The notes below the pieces were generated by a model. It did no database searches and was not told the origin of the DNA. It saw only the letters and a program-made list of their open reading frames with translations. Positions 36,121-44,813 of a stretch of 56,856 bases of DNA are shown piece after piece. Within the stretch, counting starts at the first letter, position 1. The number at the start of each line of letters is the position of its first letter. The position numbers and the translations under genes are program-made. Source of the stretch: Collinsella aerofaciens (lineage in GTDB: Bacteria > Actinomycetota > Coriobacteriia > Coriobacteriales > Coriobacteriaceae); assembly GCF_015554145.1 (NCBI RefSeq), contig NZ_JADNHZ010000018.1:1-56856 (forward strand). The letters run 5' to 3'.

Positions 36121-38343
36121 ATGCGTAATTCTGTATCCGACGTCACCGACGCCGAGATCCTGGACGAGACCCGTGAGGCCATGACCCAGGCTGCTTTCGA
36201 TGCCGCCGATGAGGCCAATGCTGCCCAGGCCGTCGAGTCCGCTACCGAGAACCTGCCCGCCTTTGACGAGCTGGGACTTTCGGACGAGATACTTCGTGCT
36301 ATCGAGAACCTGGGCTACACGGCGCCGACGCCCGTTCAGGCCGGCTCGATCCCCGTGGTGCTCGAAGGCCGCGACCTGCTTGCCGCCGCTCAGACCGGCA
36401 CCGGCAAGACGGCTGCCTTTTTGCTGCCGACCATGAACAACCTGGAGCACATCGCTCCGCCCAAGCCCGTGCGTGAGCGCGGCGGCCGCAACCGCCGTCG
36501 CGGTGCCAAGAAGCCCGAGGGCAACGGCCGCGGCCCCGTGATGCTCGTCATCACCCCTACGCGCGAGCTTGCCCAGCAGATCGACGAGGTCGCGAGCAAA
36601 ATCGCCGACGTCACCGGCCATGTTGCCGTGACCGTCGTGGGCGGCGTGAGCTACAAGCCCCAGACCGCTGCCCTCAAGTACGGTTGCGACATCCTGGTCG
36701 CCACGCCGGGCCGTCTGGTCGATCTGATCGAGCAGGGTGCCTGCCACCTGGACGAGGTCAAGGTGCTGGTGCTCGACGAGGCCGATCGCATGCTCGACAT
36801 GGGCTTTTTGCCCGCCGTCCGCCGCATTGTGCGCGAGACGCCGGCCGAGCGCCAGACGCTGCTGTTCTCGGCGACGCTCGACGAGGAGGCCGTGGGCGAG
36901 ATCACCGACCTGGTGAGCGACCCGGCCCGCGTGGAGATCGCGCCGGCCACGTCGACCGCCGACACCGTCGATCAGTTTGTGTTCCCGGTGTCCATCGAGG
37001 CAAAGAACAACCTGCTGCCTGAGTTCCTCAAAAAGGAGGGCCCGGAGCGCACCATCGTCTTTATGCGCACCAAGCACCGCGCCGACAGCTGCTGCCGTCG
37101 CCTTGAGCGCAAGGGTATCAAGGCCGCCGCGATTCACGGCAACCGCAGCCAGGCCCAGCGCGAGCGCGCGCTTTCTGCCTTCCGCGACGGCACCGTCGAC
37201 GTGCTGGTGGCAACCGATGTTCTCGCCCGCGGCATCGACATTAGCGACGTGCGCTACGTCGTGAACTTCGACGTGCCGGCCGAGCCGACCGACTATATCC
37301 ACCGCATTGGCCGTACGGGCCGCGCCGGCGAGCTGGGCTGGGCCATTACGTTTGTGACCGAGCAGGACGTCGACGAGTTCTACGAGATTGAGAAGCTCAT
37401 GGACAAGACGGCCGATATTTACGAAGCGGGCGACCTGCACGTGGGTCCCAACCTGCCCGCCGTTGACCCCGAGCGCGATCCTGCCGCCTTTAAGGTGAAG
37501 AAGAAGACCAAGCGCGGCAAGTCCAAGAGCAAGAAGAAACTCGAGCAAGCGCGTCGCGACGGCAAGCGCAACGGCGACGATTACGGCGACGTGGCTGGTC
37601 GTTCCAACCGCGGTCGCGACGAGCGCCGCGGCGACGGCGAGCGTCCGAGCCGTCCCAAGCGCGGCGGCAAGACCCGCGTGCGCGAGGGCGTTCAGGCTCG
37701 CGTGGACGAGGCTGTTGAGAGCGTGGCCCGCGAGGTGGCTGCCGAGGAGCGCGGCGGTGCTGCCGCCGTCGAGCAGGCCCCGCGCGGTAACCGTGCCGAG
37801 CGTCGTGCCAAGCAGTTCCAGGGCGAGGCGCATCGCCGTCGCCGCGAGGACGAGGACCGCGGTGGCCGTCGTCGTGTCGAGCGCGAGGACGAGGGCCGTG
37901 GCTCGCGTGGCGGCAAGCGCGGCTCGGGCGACCGTCGTCGTTCCGGTCGCGATGACGAGCGCGGTGGCCGTGATAAGCGTCGCGGCGGCGAGGGTCGCGG
38001 TGAGCGAGGTGCCCGTGGCGGTGAGTCCCGTGGCGGCAAGTGCTTTGAAGAGCGCGGTAGCCGCGGCGGCGAGCGTCGCGAGGGTGCTCGCGGCAATGGC
38101 GGCCGCAGCGGCGCTGGCCGTTCTAACGAGTCGCGCGATCGTCGCGATGACTGGCGCAACTACGACGATACCCGCGAGGAGCGTCGTGGCGGCTATCGTG
38201 GCGGGCGTGGCGGCAACCAGGCCGGCTCCCGCGGCGGCCGCGCCGGCGGTCGCGATAACCGTGGCAGCTATGGCAACAGCCGTGGCGGCAAGCGCGGCGG
38301 CAGCTCCCGTCGTCCCGGTGACGGCGGCGGCAAGCGCAAATAG
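36121..38343 (+). CDS. DEAD-box RNA helicase with RGG-rich C-terminal tail
   Basis: ATP-dependent RNA helicase of 740 aa, probably for ribosome assembly or mRNA turnover. Helicase core at about 45-420: Q-motif FDELGLSDEILRAIENLGY...PTPVQ, motif I AQTGTGKT, DEAD box VLDEADRMLDMG, SAT motif LLFSATLDEE, and motif VI HRIGRTGRAG. After residue 455 a very basic tail of about 280 residues is built from Arg-Gly-Gly, Arg-Arg and Ser repeats, likely to bind RNA. ATG 36121 is preceded by AAGGA. The tail's low-complexity coding creates long shadow frames on the other strand. Confidence 0.95.
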   Translation: MRNSVSDVTDAEILDETREAMTQAAFDAADEANAAQAVESATENLPAFDELGLSDEILRAIENLGYTAPTPVQAGSIPVVLEGRDLLAAAQTGTGKTAAFLLPTMNNLEHIAPPKPVRERGGRNRRRGAKKPEGNGRGPVMLVITPTRELAQQIDEVASKIADVTGHVAVTVVGGVSYKPQTAALKYGCDILVATPGRLVDLIEQGACHLDEVKVLVLDEADRMLDMGFLPAVRRIVRETPAERQTLLFSATLDEEAVGEITDLVSDPARVEIAPATSTADTVDQFVFPVSIEAKNNLLPEFLKKEGPERTIVFMRTKHRADSCCRRLERKGIKAAAIHGNRSQAQRERALSAFRDGTVDVLVATDVLARGIDISDVRYVVNFDVPAEPTDYIHRIGRTGRAGELGWAITFVTEQDVDEFYEIEKLMDKTADIYEAGDLHVGPNLPAVDPERDPAAFKVKKKTKRGKSKSKKKLEQARRDGKRNGDDYGDVAGRSNRGRDERRGDGERPSRPKRGGKTRVREGVQARVDEAVESVAREVAAEERGGAAAVEQAPRGNRAERRAKQFQGEAHRRRREDEDRGGRRRVEREDEGRGSRGGKRGSGDRRRSGRDDERGGRDKRRGGEGRGERGARGGESRGGKCFEERGSRGGERREGARGNGGRSGAGRSNESRDRRDDWRNYDDTREERRGGYRGGRGGNQAGSRGGRAGGRDNRGSYGNSRGGKRGGSSRRPGDGGGKRK

Positions 38344-38375
38344 CATACGCATCGCCCACTAGAGCGAGGTGAACC

Positions 38376-38410
38376 AAGGGCCCTGAGCAACTACGCTCGG
38401 GGCCCTTTTT
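38376..38410 (+). terminator. Terminator after the DEAD-box gene
   Basis: AAGGGCCCTGAGC / GCTCGGGGCCCTT stem followed by TTTTT; strong intrinsic terminator. Confidence 0.9.
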
Positions 38411-38519
38411 GTTTGCCGTATCCGATCGCTAGTTCAAATGTGATTTCCTCGGGAATGCATCTAGAGGATGCCGTGGGCCTGTTTCCTGCCATGCGGCAAT
38501 GGGTCCCATGGGGTGCGCC

Positions 38520-38752
38520 GTGCATTTTTTGGAGTATTCTGTAGTTCGAGTTGTCTGCATATGATTCGACGTCGCCAACGGTGGTCTTCGGATATCCCTA
38601 GCGAGCGTTTTGAGCCAGATTTCGCCGTTTTCCGGAGCAGGGACGCGTTATTCTAGCCATGTCGGGACTTAAAATGATACGGCGCCCTACAGTTTTGCCC
38701 ACCCGCGGCGGTGCTGGCGCGGTCACGTTGCAGAATACTCCGTTTTTTGCAC
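38520..38752. mobile_element. MITE-like element, 233 bp, with terminal inverted repeats
   Basis: The left end GTGCATTTTTTGGAGTATTCTG (split: GTGCA, a 6-bp T tract, GGAGTATTCTG) and the right end CAGAATACTCC, CGTTTTTTGCAC-type sequence are inverted copies, with 16 of 22 bases matching and an 11-bp exact core. The interior has no gene. I recall pieces such as GAGCCAGATTTCGCCGTTTT in other Collinsella intergenic regions, which would fit a dispersed non-autonomous element, but no second copy is in this window. The rest of the 621-bp gap (38411-38964) is AT-rich before the next gene. Confidence 0.45.
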
Positions 38753-38797
38753 GGGCCAGGATGGGGTACCTCGGGAGAACACGGCGGTATCCCGTAA

Positions 38798-38832
38798 ATA
38801 TATACAATCTGTACCGTAATTTATACAAAACG
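38798..38832 (+). promoter_or_regulatory. AT-rich candidate regulatory region upstream of the EFR1-type gene
   Basis: TATACA occurs twice (near 38801 and 38826) around TGTACCGTAAT. These could be overlapping -10 boxes or a regulator site. It lies about 135 bp before the ferredoxin start. Confidence 0.3.
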
Positions 38833-38964
38833 GAGAGGCAGACAGCGTAGGGTGGGTGCATTGGGGTGCTTGGTGCATTAAAACGGGGACCCTACGTGCC
38901 GTATACTCTGGCTGGATGTGAAAACGGCTTGACGCGTTGCCAGGCGTAGGGGGAGGGTGTCTAG

Positions 38965-39726
38965 ATGAGCGTATTCGAAATTGTGTTTAGTCCGACGGGT
39001 GGAACGCAGAAGGTGTCTGGCCTTGTGGCTGGAGCGCTGGACAAAAAGACCGTTACCGTCGATCTGACCGATAGCGGGTTGGATTTCCACGAGGTCTCGA
39101 TGACGAAGGACGACGTGGCTGTTATCTCCGTGCCAGCGTATGCCGGCAGAGTCCCTGCCGTGGCGGTCGACCGACTGAACATGGTTCACGGCAACGGAGC
39201 GCGGGCCGTTCTGGTGTGCGTCTACGGAAACCGCGCGTTTGAGGACACGCTCGTGGAGCTGGAGGACGTTGCGAAGCATGCGGGATTCCGGGTAATCGCG
39301 GCAGTTGCAGCCATTGCAGAACATTCCATTGCGCGACAGTTTGCTGCCGGTCGTCCGGATGCGCAGGATGCGGCGCAGCTCGCAGAGTTTGCGCAGCAAA
39401 TTCAGCAAAAGCTGTTGGCTGAGGATACATCCGAGCCCTCTATTCCCGGCAATCGTCCTTATAAACAAGCCAGAGGTCACCGCATGGCACCTGAGGCAAC
39501 AGAGGATTGCGTCTCCTGCGGTGCATGCGCCGCGGCGTGCCCCGTTTGTGCTATCGACAAGGGTGACCCCAAACGAGCAGCTGGCGAGGCGTGCATCTCC
39601 TGCATGCGCTGCATTGCCGTATGCCCGCGAGGCGCTCGTAAGCTTGATCCCAACAAGCTATCCGCTGTTTCCCAGATGCTGAGCAAGGTTTGCGTCGTGC
39701 GGAAGGAATGCGAGCTCTTTGTCTAG
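38965..39726 (+). CDS. EFR1-type flavodoxin-ferredoxin fusion protein
   Basis: A 253-aa electron carrier. The N-terminal half is flavodoxin-like: IVFSPTGGTQKVSGLVAGAL should bind FMN phosphate and VAVISVPAYAGRVPAVAVDRL matches the next loop. The C-terminal part carries two [4Fe-4S] motifs, CVSCGACAAACPVCAID and CISCMRCIAVCPRGARKLD. Such EFR1-family proteins are common in anaerobes; their partners are mostly unknown. GGGGGAGGG precedes the ATG. It is monocistronic and separated from the PTS operon by a GTCCC-family element. Confidence 0.9.
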   Translation: MSVFEIVFSPTGGTQKVSGLVAGALDKKTVTVDLTDSGLDFHEVSMTKDDVAVISVPAYAGRVPAVAVDRLNMVHGNGARAVLVCVYGNRAFEDTLVELEDVAKHAGFRVIAAVAAIAEHSIARQFAAGRPDAQDAAQLAEFAQQIQQKLLAEDTSEPSIPGNRPYKQARGHRMAPEATEDCVSCGACAAACPVCAIDKGDPKRAAGEACISCMRCIAVCPRGARKLDPNKLSAVSQMLSKVCVVRKECELFV

Positions 39727-39739
39727 CGCATACGAAATT

Positions 39740-39858
39740 GGTGCAATGGGGCCAGGTTAATCTGCACCAACCTGGTGCAAACAAACCTGTCCCCAATGCA
39801 CCAGAGTGAGGAGTGTCCCCGAGTGCCGGCAGAAAAGGAACGTCCCCAAGTGCTGCCT
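39740..39858. repeat. GTCCC-family composite palindrome
   Basis: Outer parts TGGTGCAATGGGG and CCCCAATGCACCA surround an inner TGCACCA / TGGTGCA hairpin and AAACCTGTCCCC, matching the element at 28692-28760. A second part with GAGTGCCGGCAG and AAAAGGAACGTCCCC resembles the element after gltD (23724-23785). Both subtypes therefore sit side by side here. Confidence 0.7.
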
Positions 39859-39904
39859 AAATACCGTTTATCGAAGAAAAAATACCGCTCACCGGTCATA
39901 ATGA

Positions 39905-39932
39905 TTGTTCTGGCTTTGGGCTTGTCTACAAT
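39905..39932 (+). promoter_or_regulatory. Candidate promoter of the alpha-glucoside PTS operon
   Basis: TTGTTC (39905-39910) and TACAAT (39927-39932) are spaced by 16 bp. A transcript starting near 39939 would contain the RAT-like hairpin and then the EIIA gene. Confidence 0.55.
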
Positions 39933-39957
39933 AGCTCCCGTAAAAAGAAATGCGGAA

Positions 39958-40040
39958 GGTTACCGAGTCCCTCGGACGTGGGTCTAACCAAAGTCTTTGA
40001 ACGGATGTGTCTCTATGGACGCATTCGCTTGATTTTGGTT
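39958..40040 (+). promoter_or_regulatory. Candidate RAT antiterminator overlapping a terminator-like stem
   Basis: RAT-like part: GGTTA / TAACC lower stem (39958-39962, 39985-39989) with a CCGAG / CTCGG upper stem and asymmetric bulges, resembling the RNA targets of BglG/LicT proteins. AACCAAA (39986-39992), which overlaps the RAT 3' arm, can pair with TTTTGGTT (40033-40040). The two structures exclude each other, as in bgl-type attenuators. The T-run after the second stem is weak. The operon encodes a BglG-type protein, which supports the assignment. Confidence 0.5.
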
Positions 40041-40069
40041 GGGCTATATTTATGAAGGGACATGCCACC

Positions 40070-40582
40070 ATGGGTTTCTTTTCTCGCCTGATGGGCGGTT
40101 CGGATGAGCAGAAGACTGCAACTTCCGAGTTCGAAATCCTCGCTCCTGTTTCCGGCGAGCTTGTTCATCTAGAAAATACCAATGACCCCGCTTTTAGCAG
40201 CCGTGCCGTGGGCGATGGCGTTGCCGTGGTTCCCCAAGAGGGAACGGTGTGCGCTCCTGTTTCCGGTACCGTCGCGGCGCTGTTCCCGACCGAGCATGCA
40301 CTGGGCATCATGTCCGACGACAGCTCTGCTCAGGTGATGCTGCATATCGGAATCGACACTGTTAAACTTGAGGGCAAGGGCTTCCATGCGCTTGTTGCCC
40401 AGGGTGACCATGTCGACGCGGGCCAGCCCCTCGTTGAGGTCGATTTTGACGCGGTCCGCGCCGCCGGCTTCGATCCCACGGTCTTCGTTATTGTATGCGA
40501 GCGTTCGGAGAACTCGACTCTTCGTGAGCATGCTTCCGGCCCTGTTGCTGTTAAAGAGCCTGTCGTCTGGCTTTCCGAGTAA
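40070..40582 (+). CDS. PTS glucose-type EIIA component
   Basis: A 170-aa cytoplasmic phosphocarrier that accepts phosphate from HPr and gives it to an EIIB domain. The family core reads ILAPVSGELVHLENTNDPAFSSRAVGDGVAVVP, with the active-site His in VMLHIGIDTVKLEGKGF. ATG 40070 is preferred because AAGGGA is 9 bp upstream. It begins the operon and may also serve the MurNAc-type EIIBC, which lacks an EIIA domain. Confidence 0.93.
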   Translation: MGFFSRLMGGSDEQKTATSEFEILAPVSGELVHLENTNDPAFSSRAVGDGVAVVPQEGTVCAPVSGTVAALFPTEHALGIMSDDSSAQVMLHIGIDTVKLEGKGFHALVAQGDHVDAGQPLVEVDFDAVRAAGFDPTVFVIVCERSENSTLREHASGPVAVKEPVVWLSE

Positions 40583-40600
40583 ATTCTTGTGGTGGGTACC

Positions 40601-41455
40601 GTGGTTATCAAGCGAGTTTTCAACAATAACGTCGCAATGGTCACTTCGGACGATGGCTCCGAGCTCATTGTCATCGGTCGAGGCCTCTGCTTTGGCCGTC
40701 ATGCCGGCGACGCTATCGATGAAGCATCGGTCGAAAAGACCTATGCGCTGCAGGAGGGCACTTCTCAGGATTCGCGTACGATTGACCGCTTGGCACATCT
40801 TTTGGAGTCCATTCCCACCGTCAACCTCGTGATTGCCGAGGACATTGTTCAGATGCTCCGTCGAGAGCTCAATGTTGATGTCAACGACAAGATTCTCATT
40901 GCTCTTGCAGACCATATCAGCCTTGCTTTGGAGCGCGAGCGCAAGGGCGTCTCCTGCGAGAATCCGTTGCTGCTCGAGATCCAGCAGTTCTATCGCAAGG
41001 AGTATGCGCTTGCGGGCCGTGCGCTGCAGATTGTCAAGGAGTATATGGGCTTCCAGATGAGCGAAGAAGAGCAGGGTTTTATTACGCTGCATATCGTCAA
41101 CGCCACCATGCCGCAACGCTCCGACCGTCTCATCATCTCGGTCCAGCTTGTTCGCGACGTGCTCGCGATTGTTTCCGAGCGCTATGCCACGACCCTCGAT
41201 GACACCTCACTGCCTTACGAACGTTTCGTTCGTCACCTGCAGTTTTTCGCGCAGCGAGCGCTCGATCCTGCGGCCGGGCAAATCAATGGTGACGCGCTGT
41301 TCCGAATCGATGAAACGGTGTACCCGTGCGCATTCTCGTGCGCGGACGCCATAGCCGCCCACTTGTCGTCTACCTATAACGTTGTCGTTACCAATGCCGA
41401 GAAGAGTTATCTCGCTTACCACATTGTTAACCTGCTTGGAGAACCTGGTCTCTAG
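40601..41455 (+). CDS. BglG/LicT-family transcriptional antiterminator
   Basis: RNA-binding regulator of 284 aa. The N-terminal CAT domain (VIKRVFNNNVAMVTSDDGSELIVIGRGLCFG) binds RAT hairpins; two PRD domains follow with conserved His in AHLLESIPTV, ALADHISLALERERKG and GFITLHIVNATMP, which are phosphorylated by the PTS. GTG 40601 is chosen because relatives begin exactly at this point of the domain; GTG 40589 is an in-frame alternative. It follows the EIIA gene by 18 bp and lies in front of its probable target permease. Confidence 0.9.
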   Translation: MVIKRVFNNNVAMVTSDDGSELIVIGRGLCFGRHAGDAIDEASVEKTYALQEGTSQDSRTIDRLAHLLESIPTVNLVIAEDIVQMLRRELNVDVNDKILIALADHISLALERERKGVSCENPLLLEIQQFYRKEYALAGRALQIVKEYMGFQMSEEEQGFITLHIVNATMPQRSDRLIISVQLVRDVLAIVSERYATTLDDTSLPYERFVRHLQFFAQRALDPAAGQINGDALFRIDETVYPCAFSCADAIAAHLSSTYNVVVTNAEKSYLAYHIVNLLGEPGL

Positions 41456-41554
41456 GCATAACGTGCCCACACATCGATTGATATGAGGCAGGGCTTATGG
41501 CCTTGTCCAGGGCACATCTGTCTTAATTTGCGGAAAAGGAAGGGGAGTACCGCT

Positions 41555-43171
41555 ATGACCGCAAAAAAGAAGTTTAATTTCAAAGCGCCGTTGGAGGTGT
41601 TCGCGAAGTCAATCGTTCAGCCGATGATGTATCTCTCGGTTGCCGGCATTCTGCTCATCGTGGGCATTATTCTGACCAACAAGACCATTTGCGCCTTGAT
41701 CCCCGTACTGGGCTCCGGTCCGTTCCAGCTTGTGGGCGCCGTTGTCTATCAGTCGCTGATGTTTATCATCAACAACCTCTCGATTCTGTTCTGCGTGGGC
41801 ATCGCCGGCGCCATGGCAAAGAAGAACAAGGGCCATGCTTCGCTGATCGCCCTGATGTCGTTCTTCCTGTTCCTGCAGGCTAACAACATCGTGCTCAACG
41901 CCACCGGCTCTCTTGCCGAAGCGAGCGGCATGCTCGGTCTTACCGGAACCGGTCAGAGCACCGTTATGGGCATTCAGGTGCTCGACACCGGCGTGTTTGG
42001 CGGCATCATTCTTGGTTGCATCACCGGTGCCGTGTTCAACAGGTACTCGAACAAGCAGTTCCCCATTGCCCTTTCGATGTTCTCGGGCGTTCGTTTTCCG
42101 TTCCTGATCATGATCATCATTTCCTGGATCATGGGTGCTGGCTTCTGCATCGTTTGGCCTCCGGTTCAGGGTGCCATCTCCTCCGTCGCCGGCATTATTA
42201 AGGAATCCGGCAACATCGGCCTCTTTATTTACGGCATGCTCAACAAGCTGCTCGTTCCTACCGGTCTGCACCACCTCATCTACACCCCGTTCCAGTTCTC
42301 CGATGTGGGTGGCACCCTGACGCTGGGCGATCAGGTTATCGCCGGCGCCTATCCCATCCGTGTCGCCGAGATGGCAATGACGGGCCAGCCCTTCTCCGAT
42401 AGCACCTACTTCAACAGCTACACCTTCAACAACCTGTGGCCCTACATCGGTATCGGTCTCGCCTTTATCTTCACCGCTTACAAGGGGAACAAGGATAAGA
42501 CCAAGGCCGTTATCATCCCGCTGATCATCACCGCCGTGCTCTCCTGTGTCACCGAGCCCATGGACTTCCTCTTTGTCTTTGCCGCTCCCGTGCTCTTTGT
42601 CGTTCACTCGGTTCTTTCCGGTATCTTCCTGGTCCTGCTCAAGGTTCTCTCCGTGCCCGCTTCGACTGCAGGCGGCATCATCAACATCGTGGTTTCCAAC
42701 CTGGTCCTCGGTGCCGACAAGACCAACTGGCCGGTTATGCTGGTGCTTGGAGTCGTCAACGCCGCGCTGTACTTCTTCCTCTTCACCTTCCTTATTAAGA
42801 AGCTCAACCTCCACACGCCTGGTCGCGAGGAGGAGTCCGAGCTCGCCGAGTCCGTTGCCGAGGGCGAGGCCGCCGCGTCTGTTGCGGTGAAGCAGGGCGC
42901 TGTTGCCGCAGCTCCCGCAGAGGGCGTCGATGCAGGCATTGCCGACCTGGTCGCAGGTCTTGGCGGCAAGGACAACATCGAGGAGCTCGAGAACTGCTTT
43001 ACGCGTCTCCGCGTGAACGTTAAGAACCCGGACCTCATCGATGAGAACCTCATCAACCACGTGCCCAACAGCGGCATCAACCGCAACGGCAACAATATCC
43101 AGATCATCTTTGGCATGAAGGTCGCCGAGATGCGCGACAAGGTCGAGAACGCAATTGAGAAGGAGCAGTAA
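41555..43171 (+). CDS. PTS alpha-glucoside-type EIICB component
   Basis: A 538-aa permease. An N-terminal EIIC domain with about ten membrane helices (LSVAGILLIVGIILTNKTI onward, KLLVPTGLHHLIYTPFQF, VTEPMDFLFVFAAPVLFVVHSVL) is joined by an acidic Ala/Glu linker to a C-terminal EIIB domain with the phosphorylated Cys in ELENCFTRLRVNVKNPDL. Domain order is opposite to the MurNAc-type protein at 8074-9504. ATG 41555 has AGGGGAG before it; the longer frame from 41483 is rejected. Coupling to a 6-phospho-alpha-glucosidase points to maltose, trehalulose or similar alpha-glucosides. Confidence 0.9.
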   Translation: MTAKKKFNFKAPLEVFAKSIVQPMMYLSVAGILLIVGIILTNKTICALIPVLGSGPFQLVGAVVYQSLMFIINNLSILFCVGIAGAMAKKNKGHASLIALMSFFLFLQANNIVLNATGSLAEASGMLGLTGTGQSTVMGIQVLDTGVFGGIILGCITGAVFNRYSNKQFPIALSMFSGVRFPFLIMIIISWIMGAGFCIVWPPVQGAISSVAGIIKESGNIGLFIYGMLNKLLVPTGLHHLIYTPFQFSDVGGTLTLGDQVIAGAYPIRVAEMAMTGQPFSDSTYFNSYTFNNLWPYIGIGLAFIFTAYKGNKDKTKAVIIPLIITAVLSCVTEPMDFLFVFAAPVLFVVHSVLSGIFLVLLKVLSVPASTAGGIINIVVSNLVLGADKTNWPVMLVLGVVNAALYFFLFTFLIKKLNLHTPGREEESELAESVAEGEAAASVAVKQGAVAAAPAEGVDAGIADLVAGLGGKDNIEELENCFTRLRVNVKNPDLIDENLINHVPNSGINRNGNNIQIIFGMKVAEMRDKVENAIEKEQ

Positions 43172-43174
43172 ACA

Positions 43175-44557
43175 ATGATCATTACTCTGTGTGGTGGCGG
43201 ATCCACCTTTACCCCCGGCATCGTCAAGTCCATTGCCCTGCGCAAGGACGAGCTCGACGTTGACGAGATTCGTCTGTACGACATCAACGAGGAGCGCCAG
43301 CGCAAGATCGGCGTGCTCGTGGACTGGATTTTGCACGAGGACCTTGGCCTGGACATCAAGCTCACGGTGACCACCGACAAAAAGACGGCTTTTACCGACG
43401 CGAGCTTCGTGTTTGCCCAGATGCGCGTGGGCGGCTACGCCATGCGCGAGCAGGACGAGAAGATTCCGCTGCGTCACGGCTGCGTTGGTCAGGAGACCTG
43501 CGGTTGCGGCGGCCTTGCCTACGGCATGCGCACCATCTTCCCCATGGTCGAGCTGATCGATGACGTCGAGAAGTACGCCAAGAAGGACTACTGGATTCTC
43601 AACTACTCCAACCCTGCCGCCATCGTGTCCGAGGGCTGCCGCGTGCTGCGTCCCAACGCTCGCATCATCAACATCTGCGACATGCCGATCGCGATCATCG
43701 ACGTGGTTTGCGCCGCGCTCGATATCGACAAGAAGGATGTCGAGTACGATTACTTTGGCCTCAACCACTTTGGTTGGTTCACCTCGATTCGCCACAAGGG
43801 CGAGGAGGTGCTCCCGCAGCTGCGCGAGTACATCAAGGAGCATGAGATTCTGCTGCCCGACTCCTACCTCAAGGGCATGGGCTCGCTCATGGCAAAGAAG
43901 CCCGAGGAGGCCACTGACGAGCACCCCGAGCAGAACCGCCACACCAAGGGCAGCTGGTACTACGTCTGGAAGGGCGAGTACGAGATCATGGAGTGCTTCC
44001 CGGAGTACCTGCCCAACACGTACCTGAACTACTACCTGCAGCAGAAGGAGTTCGTCGAGCATTCCAACCCCGAGCGCACCCGTGCTAACGAGGTTGAGGA
44101 GACGCGTGAGAAGAACCTCTTCGACGGCATCGACCACTACGAGAAGACGGGCGAGATCGACGAGAGCACGTTCTATGCGGGCAGCCACGGCGACTGGATT
44201 GCCGATCTGGCTATCGCTCTGAAGAACGACACCAAGCAGCGCTTCCTGGTCATTTGCGAGAACAAGGGCGCTATCCCCAACATGCCCTACGACGCTATGG
44301 TCGAGCTGCCTGCCTACATTGGCAAGAATGGCCCCGAGGTCATCAGCCGCGACAACATTCCTCTGTTCCAGCAGGGCCTCATGATGCAGCAGCTGAACTC
44401 CGAGAAGCTCGTGGTCGAGGCTACGATCGAGGGTTCTTACGAGAAGGCGCTCAAGGCCTTTACGCTGAACAAGACCGTGCCTTCGATGAAGGTCGCCAAG
44501 GAGGTTCTCGACGACATGATCGAGGCCAACAAGGGCTACTGGCCCGAGCTTAAGTAA
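43175..44557 (+). CDS. GH4-family 6-phospho-alpha-glucosidase
   Basis: A 460-aa NAD- and metal-dependent hydrolase that splits the phosphorylated alpha-glucoside delivered by the EIICB permease. It starts MIITLCGGGSTFTPGIVKSIAL with the nucleotide-binding loop and has LRHGCVGQETCGCGGLAYGMRTI, NYSNPAAIV, the NICDMPIAI signature (CDMP is typical of 6-phospho-alpha-glucosidases) and YFGLNHFGWFTSI. It closely resembles MalH/GlvA from memory. It starts 3 bp after the permease stop and is the last gene of the operon. Confidence 0.93.
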   Translation: MIITLCGGGSTFTPGIVKSIALRKDELDVDEIRLYDINEERQRKIGVLVDWILHEDLGLDIKLTVTTDKKTAFTDASFVFAQMRVGGYAMREQDEKIPLRHGCVGQETCGCGGLAYGMRTIFPMVELIDDVEKYAKKDYWILNYSNPAAIVSEGCRVLRPNARIINICDMPIAIIDVVCAALDIDKKDVEYDYFGLNHFGWFTSIRHKGEEVLPQLREYIKEHEILLPDSYLKGMGSLMAKKPEEATDEHPEQNRHTKGSWYYVWKGEYEIMECFPEYLPNTYLNYYLQQKEFVEHSNPERTRANEVEETREKNLFDGIDHYEKTGEIDESTFYAGSHGDWIADLAIALKNDTKQRFLVICENKGAIPNMPYDAMVELPAYIGKNGPEVISRDNIPLFQQGLMMQQLNSEKLVVEATIEGSYEKALKAFTLNKTVPSMKVAKEVLDDMIEANKGYWPELK

Positions 44558-44589
44558 AAGCAACAGGGTCGCTGGCCGCATACCTGGAG

Positions 44590-44627
44590 CAATGCCCCGT
44601 CCACGTGATTGCGTGGGCGGGGCATTG
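44590..44627 (+). terminator. Hairpin terminator after the alpha-glucoside operon
   Basis: CAATGCCCCGTCCACG / CGTGGGCGGGGCATTG, a 16-bp stem with one G-T wobble, ends the operon; the following TCATTT is a weak T-run. Confidence 0.75.
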
Positions 44628-44728
44628 TCATTTGGTAACGCGTTTTATCAAATATGGCATTTATCTGCGGTAATGTTCTATTTCACCGCCGAGGGTGACA
44701 TTTCATACCGCCTGCCGAACTGCGTGGA

Positions 44729-44749
44729 GACCTAACAACTTTTTAGGTC
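44729..44749. promoter_or_regulatory. Small palindrome upstream of the hydrogenase operon
   Basis: GACCTAA and TTAGGTC around a 7-bp loop, 65 bp before the flavoprotein start. It may be a regulator site for the hydrogenase operon; no known redox-regulator consensus was recognised. Confidence 0.35.
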
Positions 44750-44813
44750 AGTGTTGTGCGTGTAGCAACTTCGCCCGGCCTCGCCTCCGGGCTGCCATGT
44801 GAGAGGGGATCTT

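Noticed and set aside
36055-38352. 765-aa open frame opposite the DEAD-box helicase
   Set aside because: Ala/Gly/Arg low-complexity shadow of the GC-rich helicase gene; no ribosome-binding site or domain.
38468-38861. Short frames of 60-90 aa on both strands between the DEAD-box and EFR1-type genes
   Set aside because: No start signals or domains; they lie in the MITE-like, gene-free region.
41609-44581. 990-aa open frame opposite the PTS permease and GH4 genes
   Set aside because: Spans two clear genes on the other strand and has Leu/Val/Asp/His repeats typical of antisense shadows.
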